Assembly (NCBI GenBank): GCA_003641405.1
Contig: QNAF01000001.1
Span: forward strand, 1 to 38,427
DNA from: Candidatus Zixiibacteriota bacterium
GTDB taxonomy: Bacteria > Zixibacteria > MSB-5A5 > GN15 > FEB-12
Direction of reading: 5' to 3'
DNA length: 38,427 nucleotides
Each line of letters starts with the position of its first letter. Position 1 is the stretch's first letter. The notes under the pieces were generated by a model. The model searched no databases. It was not told where the DNA came from and worked only from the letters and a program-made list of their open reading frames with translations. Positions 17,319 through 26,129 of the stretch are shown here, piece after piece. The translations under genes and the position numbers were made by a program.

Positions 17319-18477
17319 ATTGCATTTGACCTGATTTGTCAATAGCCCTGAGCGTTTCCAGCAGAACTTTCACGCAGTAATTCACATCCTCAACGGAAAG
17401 CTCCGGGTACAGCGGCAACGACAACCCCTGACGAGCGAGTCGTTCCGACTCCGGCAGTGATTGCCAGCCCGGCTGGGCTTTGAATACTTCCATACTGTGC
17501 GCATCGACCGAGCCTATACCCGCCTCAACTCCGTGATTGTCCCTGAGCATTCGGATGATTTCGTTTCTGTCCTCCTTCTTGAGCACCACCATGAACGTCT
17601 GCCAGGTGTGTTCTTCCGGTGCCTCCGGCAGATCGATATCCTTACAACCGCTCAACCGCTCGATGTACTGTAGGACGATTTCACGGCGACGTTTCAGAGA
17701 GCGAGCAAGCTTGCTTGCGGAACCTCCAGCCAACTGAGTGGTACCAATCGCGGCTTGGAACTCGGTCATTCGGTAGTTCAACCCGGGGAACTCAACTACT
17801 GATCCGGGGGCACGACCATGATTGCGGAAAGCTCGGCAGCGAACAGCCAACTCTTCATCATTGGTAACAACCATGCCTCCTTCGCCGGTTGTAATCGACT
17901 TGAGAGGGTGAAAGCTGAACACTCCGGCCTTTCCGAGACTTCCGACATGCGATGATCCCCCAGCCTTGATTGCCCCCAGCGCGCAAGCCGCGTCTTCAAG
18001 CACATCCAACTCATATTCCTCGGCAACTTCAAGCACGGCATCGAGATCGCACGGAAGTCCAAACTGGTGGATGGCTACGATGAGTCGCGGAGTTCCGAGG
18101 TCTTCCCGGATCGACTTCTCAATCCTGACGCGCAAATGTGCAACATCAATGTTATATGTCCCCGGAAGTACATCGATTAGAATGGGCAAAGCTCCTATAA
18201 GGACCGCCAGATTAGCCGCTGAAGGCCAGGCAAACGAGGGGATATAGACAATATCGCCCGGCTGAATATTCATAGCCAGATAGGCGACATGGATCGCCGC
18301 CGTTCCAGAAGATACTGCAATCGCCTGCTGGACACCTACAAGCTCGCGGACAACCTCTTCGAATTGAACGACTTCCCGCCCCTGGACCAGATTGCCGCTG
18401 TCAAACACGCGATGTACAGCTTCAAGTTCCGTCTCACCAAGGTTGGGACGTGCCAGACGATAGCGCAACTCAGACAT
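17317..18477 (-). CDS. DegT/DnrJ/EryC1/StrS family sugar aminotransferase
   Basis: The protein is 386 residues from the ATG at 18477. It has the features of PLP enzymes that aminate keto-sugars. SSGTAA near residue 57 lies in the phosphate-binding region. EDAACALGA around 161-169 carries the Asp that contacts the pyridine nitrogen. FSFHPLKSITTGEGG around 187-201 holds the Schiff-base lysine (194 or 193 depending on start). Such enzymes make amino sugars for O-antigen, capsule or protein glycans using glutamate as donor. No dehydratase or acetyltransferase gene lies beside it, so the substrate is unknown. GAGG about 13 nt upstream is a spaced ribosome site. It lies 80 nt downstream of the SPOR gene on the same strand. 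Confidence 0.92.
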   Translation of the reverse strand: MSELRYRLARPNLGETELEAVHRVFDSGNLVQGREVVQFEEVVRELVGVQQAIAVSSGTAAIHVAYLAMNIQPGDIVYIPSFAWPSAANLAVLIGALPILIDVLPGTYNIDVAHLRVRIEKSIREDLGTPRLIVAIHQFGLPCDLDAVLEVAEEYELDVLEDAACALGAIKAGGSSHVGSLGKAGVFSFHPLKSITTGEGGMVVTNDEELAVRCRAFRNHGRAPGSVVEFPGLNYRMTEFQAAIGTTQLAGGSASKLARSLKRRREIVLQYIERLSGCKDIDLPEAPEEHTWQTFMVVLKKEDRNEIIRMLRDNHGVEAGIGSVDAHSMEVFKAQPGWQSLPESERLARQGLSLPLYPELSVEDVNYCVKVLLETLRAIDKSGQMQ

Positions 18478-18557
18478 CAATAAAGATGAGCCTCAGAAAA
18501 ACAGATTTAAGCTGATCGAGTCTTCAACAAAAACGGGAATGTGTTTGATCGATTCCG

Positions 18558-19037
18558 CTATTCTCCCGGCGGAGCAATCCACGTATCGAGCGAATATTTA
18601 TCGGCAAGTTCAGCCTTCATTCCCGTGGCTTCACCGAGTGTCGCATAATCGCCGATGCGGACCCTATAATATGTCACACCGCCGAACGGAAAAGTTGAAA
18701 CAGACACTTCGTATCCACGCTCAGTGTAGAGATTCACCAGGTGTTCGGCATACTGGGATGACTCGCAGGAAGCTACCTGCACGGAATAGCCTTCACCGTC
18801 GCCTGTCGAAAGCACCAGATTTGAACCAGGTGTTTCTTCTTCGGGTACTGCCGACACATCAGGGACAGGTTCCGCTGCAGTGTCAACTTCAGCAATCTGG
18901 TCAGATGCTATACCGGTATCGGAATCACGTTCTTCCATCTCCTGCTCCAACTGAGCCGCATCTTTCTGTTTGTCCGAACATCCCATTAGCAATACAACCG
19001 CCATCAGCATTACGACAATCACTCTCAGTATCTGCAT
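18558..19037 (-). CDS. SPOR-domain lipoprotein
   Basis: The protein is 159 residues from the ATG at 19037, chosen because GGAGGA lies directly upstream; more upstream in-frame codons fall beyond the promoter or lack a site. The signal sequence ends LLMGC, so Cys20 should be lipidated. An acidic Glu/Asp/Pro-rich linker covers about 21-75. The C-terminal SPOR domain, about residues 78-150, has YSVQVASCESSQYAEHLV and TYYRVRIGDYATLGEA. SPOR domains bind denuded glycan strands of peptidoglycan and often mark septal or envelope proteins. It is likely periplasmic and membrane-anchored. It has its own promoter, and the aminotransferase may be read from the same transcript. Confidence 0.88.
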   Translation of the reverse strand: MQILRVIVVMLMAVVLLMGCSDKQKDAAQLEQEMEERDSDTGIASDQIAEVDTAAEPVPDVSAVPEEETPGSNLVLSTGDGEGYSVQVASCESSQYAEHLVNLYTERGYEVSVSTFPFGGVTYYRVRIGDYATLGEATGMKAELADKYSLDTWIAPPGE

Positions 19038-19115
19038 ATTTCCTCCGAAATCGGATTTCAACAATTTTTCAATAACTGACACACGGCCACCAATCAGCCG
19101 TAATTCATACAGGCT

Positions 19116-19143
19116 TTTATACAAAACACCCATCTCCAGTCAA
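19116..19143 (-). promoter_or_regulatory. Sigma70-type promoter for the SPOR lipoprotein
   Basis: On the minus strand TTGACT (19138-19143) and TATAAA (19116-19121) are 16 nt apart, each matching 5/6. Transcription would begin near 19109, about 72 nt before the ATG at 19037. Confidence 0.55.
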
Positions 19144-19203
19144 GAAACCCGCAGCCAAAATCCTTGTCAACCTAAAAGAGCCGTGAGATGAGCAACAATG
19201 CTC

Positions 19204-19232
19204 TTGAAATCGGAACCTCAATAGTATAAGAT
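19204..19232 (+). promoter_or_regulatory. Weak candidate promoter for the cysteine synthase-like gene
   Basis: TTGAAA (19204-19209) is followed after 17 nt by TAAGAT (19227-19232), or after 15 nt by TATAAG. It lies in the space divergent from the SPOR gene and 24 nt before the cysteine synthase-like start. Confidence 0.35.
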
Positions 19233-19255
19233 AAGGGCCGTATTCAGGAGAACCG

Positions 19256-20245
19256 GTGAACATGCGCGAGAACATATACGATTTTGTTGGCAATACACCT
19301 TTGGTGCGACTTAGGACGGGACTTCCCCCGGACGGCCCAAAGGCCTACGTCAAGCTGGAGTCCTTCAGCCCTACGGGATCAGTCAAAGACCGTATGGTCC
19401 TTCACATAATTAGAAAAGCAGTTTCCGAGGGGAAGCTCAAGCCCGGAGACACGGTCATTGACAACACTTCCGGTAATACCGGAGCTTCGCTGGGAATGGT
19501 GGCTGCGGCATTTGGGCTAAGAGCAATCGTTACAACTCCCGATAAGACCAGCCAGGAAAAGATCGACTTGATAAGATCATTCGGTGTAGAAGTAATTGTA
19601 ACCGCATCAGACACCGCGCATGATGATCCCGAAGGCTATTATATGATCGCTCGGACATTGGCTCAAGAAAATGGCTACTTTGACCTTGACCAGTATAACA
19701 GTCAGGAGAATATCGAAGCTCACTATTTGTCTACAGGACCTGAAATCTGGGAACAAACCCAGGGTAAGATCACTCATTTTGTCTGTGGGATTGGTACGGG
19801 AGGAACATTCTCCGGGGCAGCCAGATTTCTTAAGGAAAAAAAACCGTCCATGAGGGCCATCGCCGTAGACCCGGAAGGATCGATCCTTGCCGATTACATC
19901 AAAAGCGACCGAGTGACTGCCGGACACGCTTACAAAGTTGAGGGCATCGGTTCCGATGTCATCATAGACGCGTTGCAACCTCAGTATGTCGATGAAGTAA
20001 TCACAGTCTCCGACAAAGACTCGTTCAATAGAGCACGCCTGATCTCCAAAGTTGAGGGCATTTCCGGTGGTGGCTCGTCCGGTTCGGTAGCTGTTGCTAT
20101 CGAAAAAGTAGCCGCAGAATTGAGCGGAGACTCTCTTATCATAGGTATTTTCGCTGACGCTGGTACGCGTTATTTGAGCAAATGTTACAACGATGACTGG
20201 ATGCGCCGACAAGGCTATCTGCCGACGGCCGAAGGGAATGAATAA
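19256..20245 (+). CDS. Cysteine synthase / cystathionine beta-synthase-like PLP enzyme
   Basis: This is a 329-residue fold-type II PLP enzyme. Visible motifs are VGNTPLVRL, PTGSVKDR with Lys44 as the PLP lysine, NTSGNTG (about 70-76) contacting substrate carboxylate, and the phosphate-binding GIGTGGTFSG. The family forms cysteine from O-acetylserine and sulfide, or cystathionine from serine and homocysteine. The C-terminal YLSKCYNDDWM is more like cystathionine beta-synthase catalytic domains than CysK, but no CBS pair follows. AGGAG at 19246-19250 is 5 nt before the GTG used here; an ATG two codons in (19262) is equally possible. The stop overlaps the next start (TAATG). The exact substrate is unresolved. 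Confidence 0.88.
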   Translation: MNMRENIYDFVGNTPLVRLRTGLPPDGPKAYVKLESFSPTGSVKDRMVLHIIRKAVSEGKLKPGDTVIDNTSGNTGASLGMVAAAFGLRAIVTTPDKTSQEKIDLIRSFGVEVIVTASDTAHDDPEGYYMIARTLAQENGYFDLDQYNSQENIEAHYLSTGPEIWEQTQGKITHFVCGIGTGGTFSGAARFLKEKKPSMRAIAVDPEGSILADYIKSDRVTAGHAYKVEGIGSDVIIDALQPQYVDEVITVSDKDSFNRARLISKVEGISGGGSSGSVAVAIEKVAAELSGDSLIIGIFADAGTRYLSKCYNDDWMRRQGYLPTAEGNE

Positions 20246-20967
20246 TGAGATTTCGCTATTGCGTACATGTGGTGATGTTTGTGCTTCTGCTCTTTGTGAC
20301 ACCGCTCGTTACTGCGGCTGAATTTGCAGGCAACAAAAGCCTGGTTGTTGACGAATTAGTATATGACTTCGGCTGCGTGGGTATGGATTTCGAGATCGTT
20401 CATTTCTACAAGCTGACCAATACCGACCAGAAAGCGGTGAAGATTGACTCGGTGAAAACACTCTGTGAGTGTTCGCGGGTCAGGTTAGCAGACTCCGTTC
20501 TTGCACCCGGTGATACTACTACCATACGACTCGAGTTCGACACCAGGGACTATTACGGTGGGGTTCAAAAAGGTGTCAGAGTTTTCTATGGAAAAGGGGA
20601 CGGTTCGAAAATCACGATGTTCTGGACAGCTATCGTCGGCCAATGGCTCTACAAGGTCAAGCCGGAACCAATTTCGTTGTTTTTTCTTCCCGGACAGACT
20701 TCTAAGAAGTCCACTTTTCTGAACACCGATCTTGAATCCATCGAAATCATAGATGTTGAGGCTCTGGATGATCTGATAACTGTACAACCTGTGAAAACCA
20801 AGGCCGAGACTGGCAAAGCCGTGGAACTTGTAATCACCACTCGAGAAGACATCAAACCTGGGACCTACCACACAAACTTCAGAGTGAGCTTTGATGTCGG
20901 CGAAGACGCCGCCGAGAATTCACTGCCGTTGAGAATCACAATTCCAGCGAAGATTGTTCGATACTGA
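20245..20967 (+). CDS. DUF1573 domain exported protein
   Basis: The protein is 240 residues with a clear signal peptide (hydrophobic core about 8-22, cleavage near VTAAEF). LVVDELVYDFGCVGMDFEIVH and TNTDQKAVKIDSVKTLCECS then match the DUF1573 (Ig-like, ASPM/SPD-2/Hydin-related) pattern, in which a Cys-containing strand follows the first repeat. A second beta-sandwich-like half ends the protein. It should be periplasmic or surface-located. No enzymatic motif is visible. Its ATG shares an A with the stop of the cysteine synthase-like gene, so translation is probably coupled. A functional link between sulfur-amino-acid synthesis and this Cys-containing exported protein is possible but unproven. 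Confidence 0.82.
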   Translation: MRFRYCVHVVMFVLLLFVTPLVTAAEFAGNKSLVVDELVYDFGCVGMDFEIVHFYKLTNTDQKAVKIDSVKTLCECSRVRLADSVLAPGDTTTIRLEFDTRDYYGGVQKGVRVFYGKGDGSKITMFWTAIVGQWLYKVKPEPISLFFLPGQTSKKSTFLNTDLESIEIIDVEALDDLITVQPVKTKAETGKAVELVITTREDIKPGTYHTNFRVSFDVGEDAAENSLPLRITIPAKIVRY

Positions 20968-21009
20968 ATACAGTAAGAAATCAACATACGGACATCTTGC
21001 CAAAATAAG

Positions 21010-21037
21010 TTGACAGGCGTTAATGCCGACATATATT
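21010..21037 (+). promoter_or_regulatory. Promoter for the tRNA-Gly/tRNA-Cys transcript
   Basis: TTGACA (21010-21015) and TATATT (21032-21037) are 16 nt apart, with 6/6 and 5/6 matches. A 6-bp hairpin (AGTCCC/GGGACT, 21045-21062) follows in the leader. The site lies 42 nt after the DUF1573 stop and about 40 nt before tRNA-Gly. Confidence 0.6.
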
Positions 21038-21078
21038 AGAGGACAGTCCCTGAAAGGGGACTACGATAGTCTGAATAA

Positions 21079-21151
<73 letters not shown>

Positions 21152-21163
21152 TGTAATCTATTG

Positions 21164-21235
21164 GGCGGCATAGCCAAGTGGTAAGGCAGAGGTTTGCAAA
21201 ACCTTTATCCCCCAGTTCGAATCTGGGTGCCGCCT
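21164..21235 (+). tRNA. tRNA-Cys (GCA)
   Basis: The acceptor stem is GGCGGCA/TGCCGCC, the anticodon loop is TTGCAAA with anticodon GCA, and the T-loop is TTCGAAT. It lies 12 nt after tRNA-Gly and is surely cotranscribed. CCA is not encoded. A TTTTT run follows immediately and may aid termination. Confidence 0.97.
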
Positions 21236-21349
21236 TTTTCATCACATCCAACTTTATCTGAGACAAGACCATACTGGATCAACTCGTCCTTATCTTCGCC
21301 TCGTTTTGGCCGAAACCATACTTATAGGTCTGGTAAATCCAGAAAACGC

Positions 21350-21378
21350 TTGACACACACTGAGTGTATGTATATAAT
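21350..21378 (+). promoter_or_regulatory. Perfect-consensus sigma70 promoter with palindrome in the spacer
   Basis: TTGACA (21350-21355), a 17-nt spacer and TATAAT (21373-21378) match the consensus at all 12 positions. Inside the spacer ACACT-G-AGTGT (21357-21367) is a perfect 11-bp palindrome, a likely repressor-binding site. Transcription would begin near 21385, leaving a leader of about 146 nt before the ATG at 21531. The rest of 21236-21530 holds no gene. Confidence 0.75.
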
Positions 21379-21530
21379 TGATATGGAGATACATCAGGAT
21401 TTGTACAGCATGGTCATATCTACCCGCGAGTCGCTGTATTGTGGAAATTGAATCGAACATTATAATATCTAAGCTTATGTGTGGATTGCAAAGTTCACGC
21501 GCTAAAACCATTGGTTTTTTGGAGGAAATC

Positions 21531-24500
21531 ATGATCAAGAAAGTTGTAATGATTGCTTTCGGAGTAATCTTGCTTGGCGGCACATTACTGTTGGCCGCTG
21601 ACATCACATCTCCAGAGCAATCGCGCAGGGTGGCTTTCCAGGATGCCTTGCAAGCGAATGAGTATGTGCCAACCGAGAAACCTGAACCTGAATCACAAGC
21701 ATCAGGTAAAGCTACCTTTACGGTTGTTAACATCAACGACGCCGGTCCGGGCAGCCTTCGTGACGCCATCATCCAAGCCAACGCCGCCATCGGACACGAT
21801 CTCATTGATTTCAACATCCTTGGTGTTGGCGTGCAGACGATTTCTCTGCAGACTCCTCTTCCCTGGTTGACGGACATGAACGGTGTTACAATCGACGGGT
21901 TGACCCAACCGGGCGCCTCAGCGGGAATGAGCCCACCCTCGACTCTTCAACTCATGATTGAGATCGATGCCATCGCCACCGGCGGTGGGAATCACGGCGT
22001 TCTCGTGTGCAACGGTGCCAATGACACTCTCCAGGGATTGGTTATCGTCAACCATGAGGAGAGCGGTCTCTCTATCATTTCGAACCAGTATTATGACGCT
22101 CATGATATTGTGTTCCGGTGGAACATCATCGGCCTTGATCCAACCGGAACTTTCATGAAATCCAACGGCACGACTGACATGACCCCTCCCGGCTGGGCAG
22201 GTATCTGTGTCCACAACAGCTCCGCGCCCTGGGTTGCGGTAGCTGCTCGTGATAATACTATTCAGGAGAACCTTATATCGGGCAACTACTGCGATGGTGT
22301 TGCGATAATTGGACCTGTTCAGCCTGGTGACGTATTCAACAATATGGTAATCGGTAACTATATCGGAACGGACATCACAGGCACGTTAGCGCTGGGTAAT
22401 TTCGGTGAAGGTGTCTGTCTCTGCGAGGGCACGCACGATAATCTTGTCTCCGATAACCTTATCTCTTTCAACGCCCTCGATGGTGTCGGCATACAGGGCT
22501 TCCCACAAGAACCGGAGCCTATCGTCACCTGGGGCAATACAATTACCAACAACAGAATTGGCATTAATGTTACCGGTATGCCGGCCGGAAACGGCCATCA
22601 CGGTGTGGTCTGTGGAGAATACGGCGGTACCCCATGGGGCTGCGCACCGGGTAACAACATTCGCGATAATGTGATCGCCAATAACGGTACTCTGAATATC
22701 ATAAGTGATGGCGTGGCCGTTACCGAGGTCATGGGTTTCTGCGATTTTAACCTGATCACCCAGAACTCAATTTACGACAATATAGAACTTGGTATCGACC
22801 TGCAAAACGACGGGGTGACGCCGAACGATCCGGGTGATCCCGATGACGCCGGCAACATCTATCTCAACTTCCCGGTCATCATCAGTGCGATCTACTCCGG
22901 AGGTGCCACGGCAATTGCCGGTACAATCGACATCGATACTGATCCCTCTCAGGCTACAGTCGAGGTTTTCAAGGCTCGAATCGACCCAACCGGTTACGGT
23001 GAAGGCGAAATCTATCTTGGCTCAGCTACTCCGGACATCGCTGGCAACTGGAGCCTTGTGTTAGCGGGAGGTCTTGCTGTAGGAGACTGGGTCACAGCGA
23101 CCACTACCGACCTGAACAACAACACTTCGGAGTTCTGTGAGAACGTCCAGGTTCGTGAAGAAGGCCCGGATCCCTGGGACTGCGAACTCAACCCGCCACC
23201 AGACAAATTGGGCGGCGGCTGGGAATCCGAACCCAACAATGATTGCACAATAGCCGACTACGCTGAGTGTGAACACGCCTACTGCGGCGATATCATACCC
23301 GAAAACGATCAGGACTGGTGGGTGGTCACTCTACCTCCGGGCGGATCGGACGAATGCTATTGCCTGCATGTAAGAGTATTTGCCGACGCTACTCCGGGCA
23401 CCATCGCCACCGGCGGCGGTCTTGATTCCTATCTTGAAATCTATGCTGCTGACTGCACTACGCTGTTATACAGTCAGAACGACAACTGGGGACTGCTCCC
23501 CGACGCCGAAGGTACAGATTCGCAGTACGATTGCCAGGACGCAGGCAACTGCTATCACGCCGGTACAACACTGTATATTAAGGTGTCCTCTAATATGGGC
23601 ATGAGCGAAGGCCCGTACCTGCTGGTCATCAACTGCTATGACTGCGTGTGTCCCAATGATCCTTGGGATTGCGATCTCAACCCGCCGACCGGCAAGCTTG
23701 GCGGCGGCTTGGAGACCGAGACCAATGACAACTGCATGACCGCCAACTCGGCTCAGTGCGAATACGCCTACTGCGGCGATATCTGGCCGACAGGTGATGA
23801 GGATTGGTGGGAGCTCGCATTGCCGACAGCCGTAGATGTATGCTACAATATCGAAGTTAGAGTCTTTGCCGACGACACACCCGGACAGTACGCCTACCTG
23901 GGAGGTCTGGATCCGCACCTGGAGGTCTTCGGTACTGACTGCACGACGTTGTTATTCAGCAATGATGACTACAACGGAACTTTCCCTGACGCCGTTGGTG
24001 CCGACGCCCAGTACGACTACGCACAAGTGGGCAATTGCTATCCCGCCGGAACAATACTCTACCTGAGAATCACGTCTACTCCAACCGGAGCTGGCGACAG
24101 TGGTCCGTACCTGCTGGTCATCAACTGCCAGACATGTACGTGTCCTCAGACTTCCGATCTAGTAGTATGTGAACCGCAACCGCCCACCCATCCACCTCAC
24201 TATTGGTACGAAGTTACTCCGGAAGACAACAACGGTCGGTGCGATTTCCACGTCAAAGTCTTTGACTCTGACATAAACAACTACTCCAACTGGGTGGATC
24301 CTGCCGGCTGGCAGCATAACCTGCATCAGGTTGGCGGCGACTGGTGGGTTTCCTGGTGGAACGTCGGCTGCACCGACCCGATCTACAACTTCGCCCCCAA
24401 GACGTTTGGATTTGATAATTCCAACCCGTCCGTGTGGAGCGATTGGACTATCACAGTCTCTGGCAGCAACGACGATCCATTCAACACTTTACATGATCAG

Positions 24501-25673
24501 TCTTCCAACCACACGACTGATCCCGACGGATACGGTTACCGCGTGCACGTGCCTCTTTACGAAGGCCCGCACGAATACAAGTGGGCTCAGCCACCTGATC
24601 TGGAACCTACCGGCATGGACATCAACGCTACTATCCATCCGCCTTTCATTGAAGGAAATGTGCTGGCAGATGACTTCGAGTGTTTTATCACAGGTCCTCT
24701 TACACAGATTGTCGTTTACGGTTCGTGGTTTAATGACTGGGGTCCGATGGGCGAACCCTGCAACGTCATCTTCAGACTCAGCATTCACTCTGACATTCCA
24801 GTGGGTCCGGACGGCTGGAGTATACCGGAGAACCCGCCACTGTGGACAATGGACTTCATACCTGGTCAGTTCGATTGTGAACTGTATATGGGCGGCATCT
24901 TAGAAGGTTTCTACTGGCCCGAGATAGGGATATACGAGTTCCCTGGCGACACCCAGTGCTGGAAATACACCTTCCATCTTGATCCATTAGAGACATTCAT
25001 CCAGCAGGGTACAGAGCAGGATCCCGTAATCTACTGGCTTGACGTACAGGCCTTTGTAGAAAACGATGTGGATGCGTTCTTCGGTTGGAAGACGACCCAT
25101 ATTGAGAACCAGTGGAATGACGACGCGGTGTGGGCTCTCGGCATTGACCCGCCGCTGAACCCGTGGATTGAGTTGCTCTATCCCGTTAATCACCCGTGGG
25201 AGTTCGCATCGCTGGATCTGGCTTTCGAGATCTACGGTGAGGAAGAGCCGCAAGACCGTGGGGCTTGCTGCCACGGGATTCCGAACTTCCTGTGCACGAT
25301 CGAAACCCAGGCTGACTGCGAAGGCAACGGCTGGAAATACATGGGTGATGGAACGTCATGCGTACCTGATCCTTGCACCACCTGCTGTATCCCGCCTTCA
25401 GTGGGTGATCTCGATCAGTCCGGAGGAGCTCTCGGCTTCAACTACGACGGGGCTGACCTGTCCTTAATGATCAACGGGCTGTTCATTGATCCGGCGAACG
25501 GTTTCAATGGTATATGCCTCGACGAGGCCGATGTGGACTTCACCTGTTTCCGTCCCTGCGACGACAAGATGAAGATTGATGGTGCTGATTTGTCATTGCT
25601 GATCAACGCGTTGTTCATCGCGCCGGCGCCGTCCAGCTACTTGAACAAGTGTGACGGTTCGACGAATCCGTAA
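21531..25673 (+). CDS. Large secreted beta-helix protein with duplicated Cys-rich modules and dockerin-like C-terminus
   Basis: The protein is 1380 residues from the ATG at 21531; GGAGGA (21521-21526) fixes this start over earlier in-frame codons. Residues 1-22 are a signal peptide. Residues about 60-540 form a right-handed parallel beta-helix, opening with the common DAGPGSLRDAIIQANA motif and followed by many Asn/Gly-rich turns. Two Cys-rich modules at about 547-708 and 710-872 are tandem copies and resemble pre-peptidase C-terminal (PPC-like) beta domains. Two beta-rich, Trp-rich regions follow to about 1240. A six-Cys knot-like segment (about 1243-1285) comes next. The end (1291-1376) repeats DGADLSLMINGLF/DGADLSLLINALF, a degenerate dockerin or EF-hand pair. 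It is probably a surface or extracellular protein; ligand or enzymatic activity is unknown. Confidence 0.88.
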   Translation: MIKKVVMIAFGVILLGGTLLLAADITSPEQSRRVAFQDALQANEYVPTEKPEPESQASGKATFTVVNINDAGPGSLRDAIIQANAAIGHDLIDFNILGVGVQTISLQTPLPWLTDMNGVTIDGLTQPGASAGMSPPSTLQLMIEIDAIATGGGNHGVLVCNGANDTLQGLVIVNHEESGLSIISNQYYDAHDIVFRWNIIGLDPTGTFMKSNGTTDMTPPGWAGICVHNSSAPWVAVAARDNTIQENLISGNYCDGVAIIGPVQPGDVFNNMVIGNYIGTDITGTLALGNFGEGVCLCEGTHDNLVSDNLISFNALDGVGIQGFPQEPEPIVTWGNTITNNRIGINVTGMPAGNGHHGVVCGEYGGTPWGCAPGNNIRDNVIANNGTLNIISDGVAVTEVMGFCDFNLITQNSIYDNIELGIDLQNDGVTPNDPGDPDDAGNIYLNFPVIISAIYSGGATAIAGTIDIDTDPSQATVEVFKARIDPTGYGEGEIYLGSATPDIAGNWSLVLAGGLAVGDWVTATTTDLNNNTSEFCENVQVREEGPDPWDCELNPPPDKLGGGWESEPNNDCTIADYAECEHAYCGDIIPENDQDWWVVTLPPGGSDECYCLHVRVFADATPGTIATGGGLDSYLEIYAADCTTLLYSQNDNWGLLPDAEGTDSQYDCQDAGNCYHAGTTLYIKVSSNMGMSEGPYLLVINCYDCVCPNDPWDCDLNPPTGKLGGGLETETNDNCMTANSAQCEYAYCGDIWPTGDEDWWELALPTAVDVCYNIEVRVFADDTPGQYAYLGGLDPHLEVFGTDCTTLLFSNDDYNGTFPDAVGADAQYDYAQVGNCYPAGTILYLRITSTPTGAGDSGPYLLVINCQTCTCPQTSDLVVCEPQPPTHPPHYWYEVTPEDNNGRCDFHVKVFDSDINNYSNWVDPAGWQHNLHQVGGDWWVSWWNVGCTDPIYNFAPKTFGFDNSNPSVWSDWTITVSGSNDDPFNTLHDQSSNHTTDPDGYGYRVHVPLYEGPHEYKWAQPPDLEPTGMDINATIHPPFIEGNVLADDFECFITGPLTQIVVYGSWFNDWGPMGEPCNVIFRLSIHSDIPVGPDGWSIPENPPLWTMDFIPGQFDCELYMGGILEGFYWPEIGIYEFPGDTQCWKYTFHLDPLETFIQQGTEQDPVIYWLDVQAFVENDVDAFFGWKTTHIENQWNDDAVWALGIDPPLNPWIELLYPVNHPWEFASLDLAFEIYGEEEPQDRGACCHGIPNFLCTIETQADCEGNGWKYMGDGTSCVPDPCTTCCIPPSVGDLDQSGGALGFNYDGADLSLMINGLFIDPANGFNGICLDEADVDFTCFRPCDDKMKIDGADLSLLINALFIAPAPSSYLNKCDGSTNP
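23169..24148 (+). repeat. Internal tandem duplication of a ~490-bp Cys-rich module
   Basis: The coding segments 23169-23656 and 23658-24148 encode aligned modules. DPWDCELNPPPDKLGGG is followed in the second copy by DPWDCDLNPPTGKLGGG. Later shared stretches are AYCGDI, DCTTLL and GPYLLVINC. Cysteine positions are largely kept while surface loops differ, so the duplication is old. Confidence 0.85.
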
Positions 25674-25685
25674 CACTCAGCAATA

Positions 25686-25706
25686 AGCGTACTTTGCAGG
25701 TACGCT
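25686..25706 (+). other. Hairpin just after the beta-helix gene stop
   Basis: AGCGTAC (25686-25692) and GTACGCT (25700-25706) form a perfect 7-bp stem with a 7-nt loop, 13 nt past the stop and just before the main terminator. It may protect the mRNA 3' end. Confidence 0.45.
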
Positions 25707-25718
25707 GACTGAAACCAG

Positions 25719-25752
25719 GCGGCCATCTCGATTGTGAGATGGCCGCTTTTTT
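25719..25752 (+). terminator. Strong Rho-independent terminator after the beta-helix gene
   Basis: GCGGCCATCTC (25719-25729) and GAGATGGCCGC (25736-25746) form a perfect 11-bp stem with a 6-nt loop, followed directly by TTTTTT. Confidence 0.95.
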
Positions 25753-25837
25753 GTTGGCCGAAGATTATCCGTGACTACATGAAGCATCTCATTGCCGTTC
25801 AACCCCTTACAAAAACATCTCTTGGTCAAGTATTTCC

Positions 25838-25865
25838 TTGCTCGCTTTCGTATTTCGCATATATT
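25838..25865 (+). promoter_or_regulatory. Candidate promoter for ferredoxin
   Basis: TTGCTC (25838-25843) and TATATT (25860-25865) are 16 nt apart. The -35 is weak and the -10 good. The transcript would start near 25872, about 54 nt before the ferredoxin ATG. Confidence 0.4.
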
Positions 25866-25925
25866 GACCGGAGATTTGAGAAAACAGGCAATAACAACTG
25901 CCAGATGATTTTGGAGGTTCTTACT

Positions 25926-26111
25926 ATGGCGATGAAGATAACCGACGAGTGCACTGCATGCGATCTGTGCTTAGCTGAATGCCCGACGGGATCAATCACT
26001 GAAGGCGACATTTACGTAATCAATCCCGACACATGTAACGAGTGTGAAGATCAGGATGATGGCCCAGCATGCGTTGATGTTTGTCCTGTCGATTGTATTG
26101 AAAAAGCCTGA
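25926..26111 (+). CDS. Small 2[4Fe-4S] ferredoxin (YfhL/Chromatium type)
   Basis: This 61-residue protein starts at ATG 25926; GGAGG at 25913-25917 lies 8 nt upstream. It has Cys9-x2-Cys12-x2-Cys15-x3-Cys19-Pro, then Cys37-x2-Cys40-x8-Cys49-x3-Cys53-Pro and an extra Cys57. The longer x8 gap in the second motif is typical of the Allochromatium/YfhL ferredoxin group, which has a low-potential second cluster. Two [4Fe-4S] clusters are expected. It is soluble and cytoplasmic and should pass single electrons between redox enzymes. It stands alone with its own terminator, so the partner cannot be deduced here. Confidence 0.95.
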   Translation: MAMKITDECTACDLCLAECPTGSITEGDIYVINPDTCNECEDQDDGPACVDVCPVDCIEKA

Positions 26112-26129
26112 TTGATGCCGAGAGATTGG

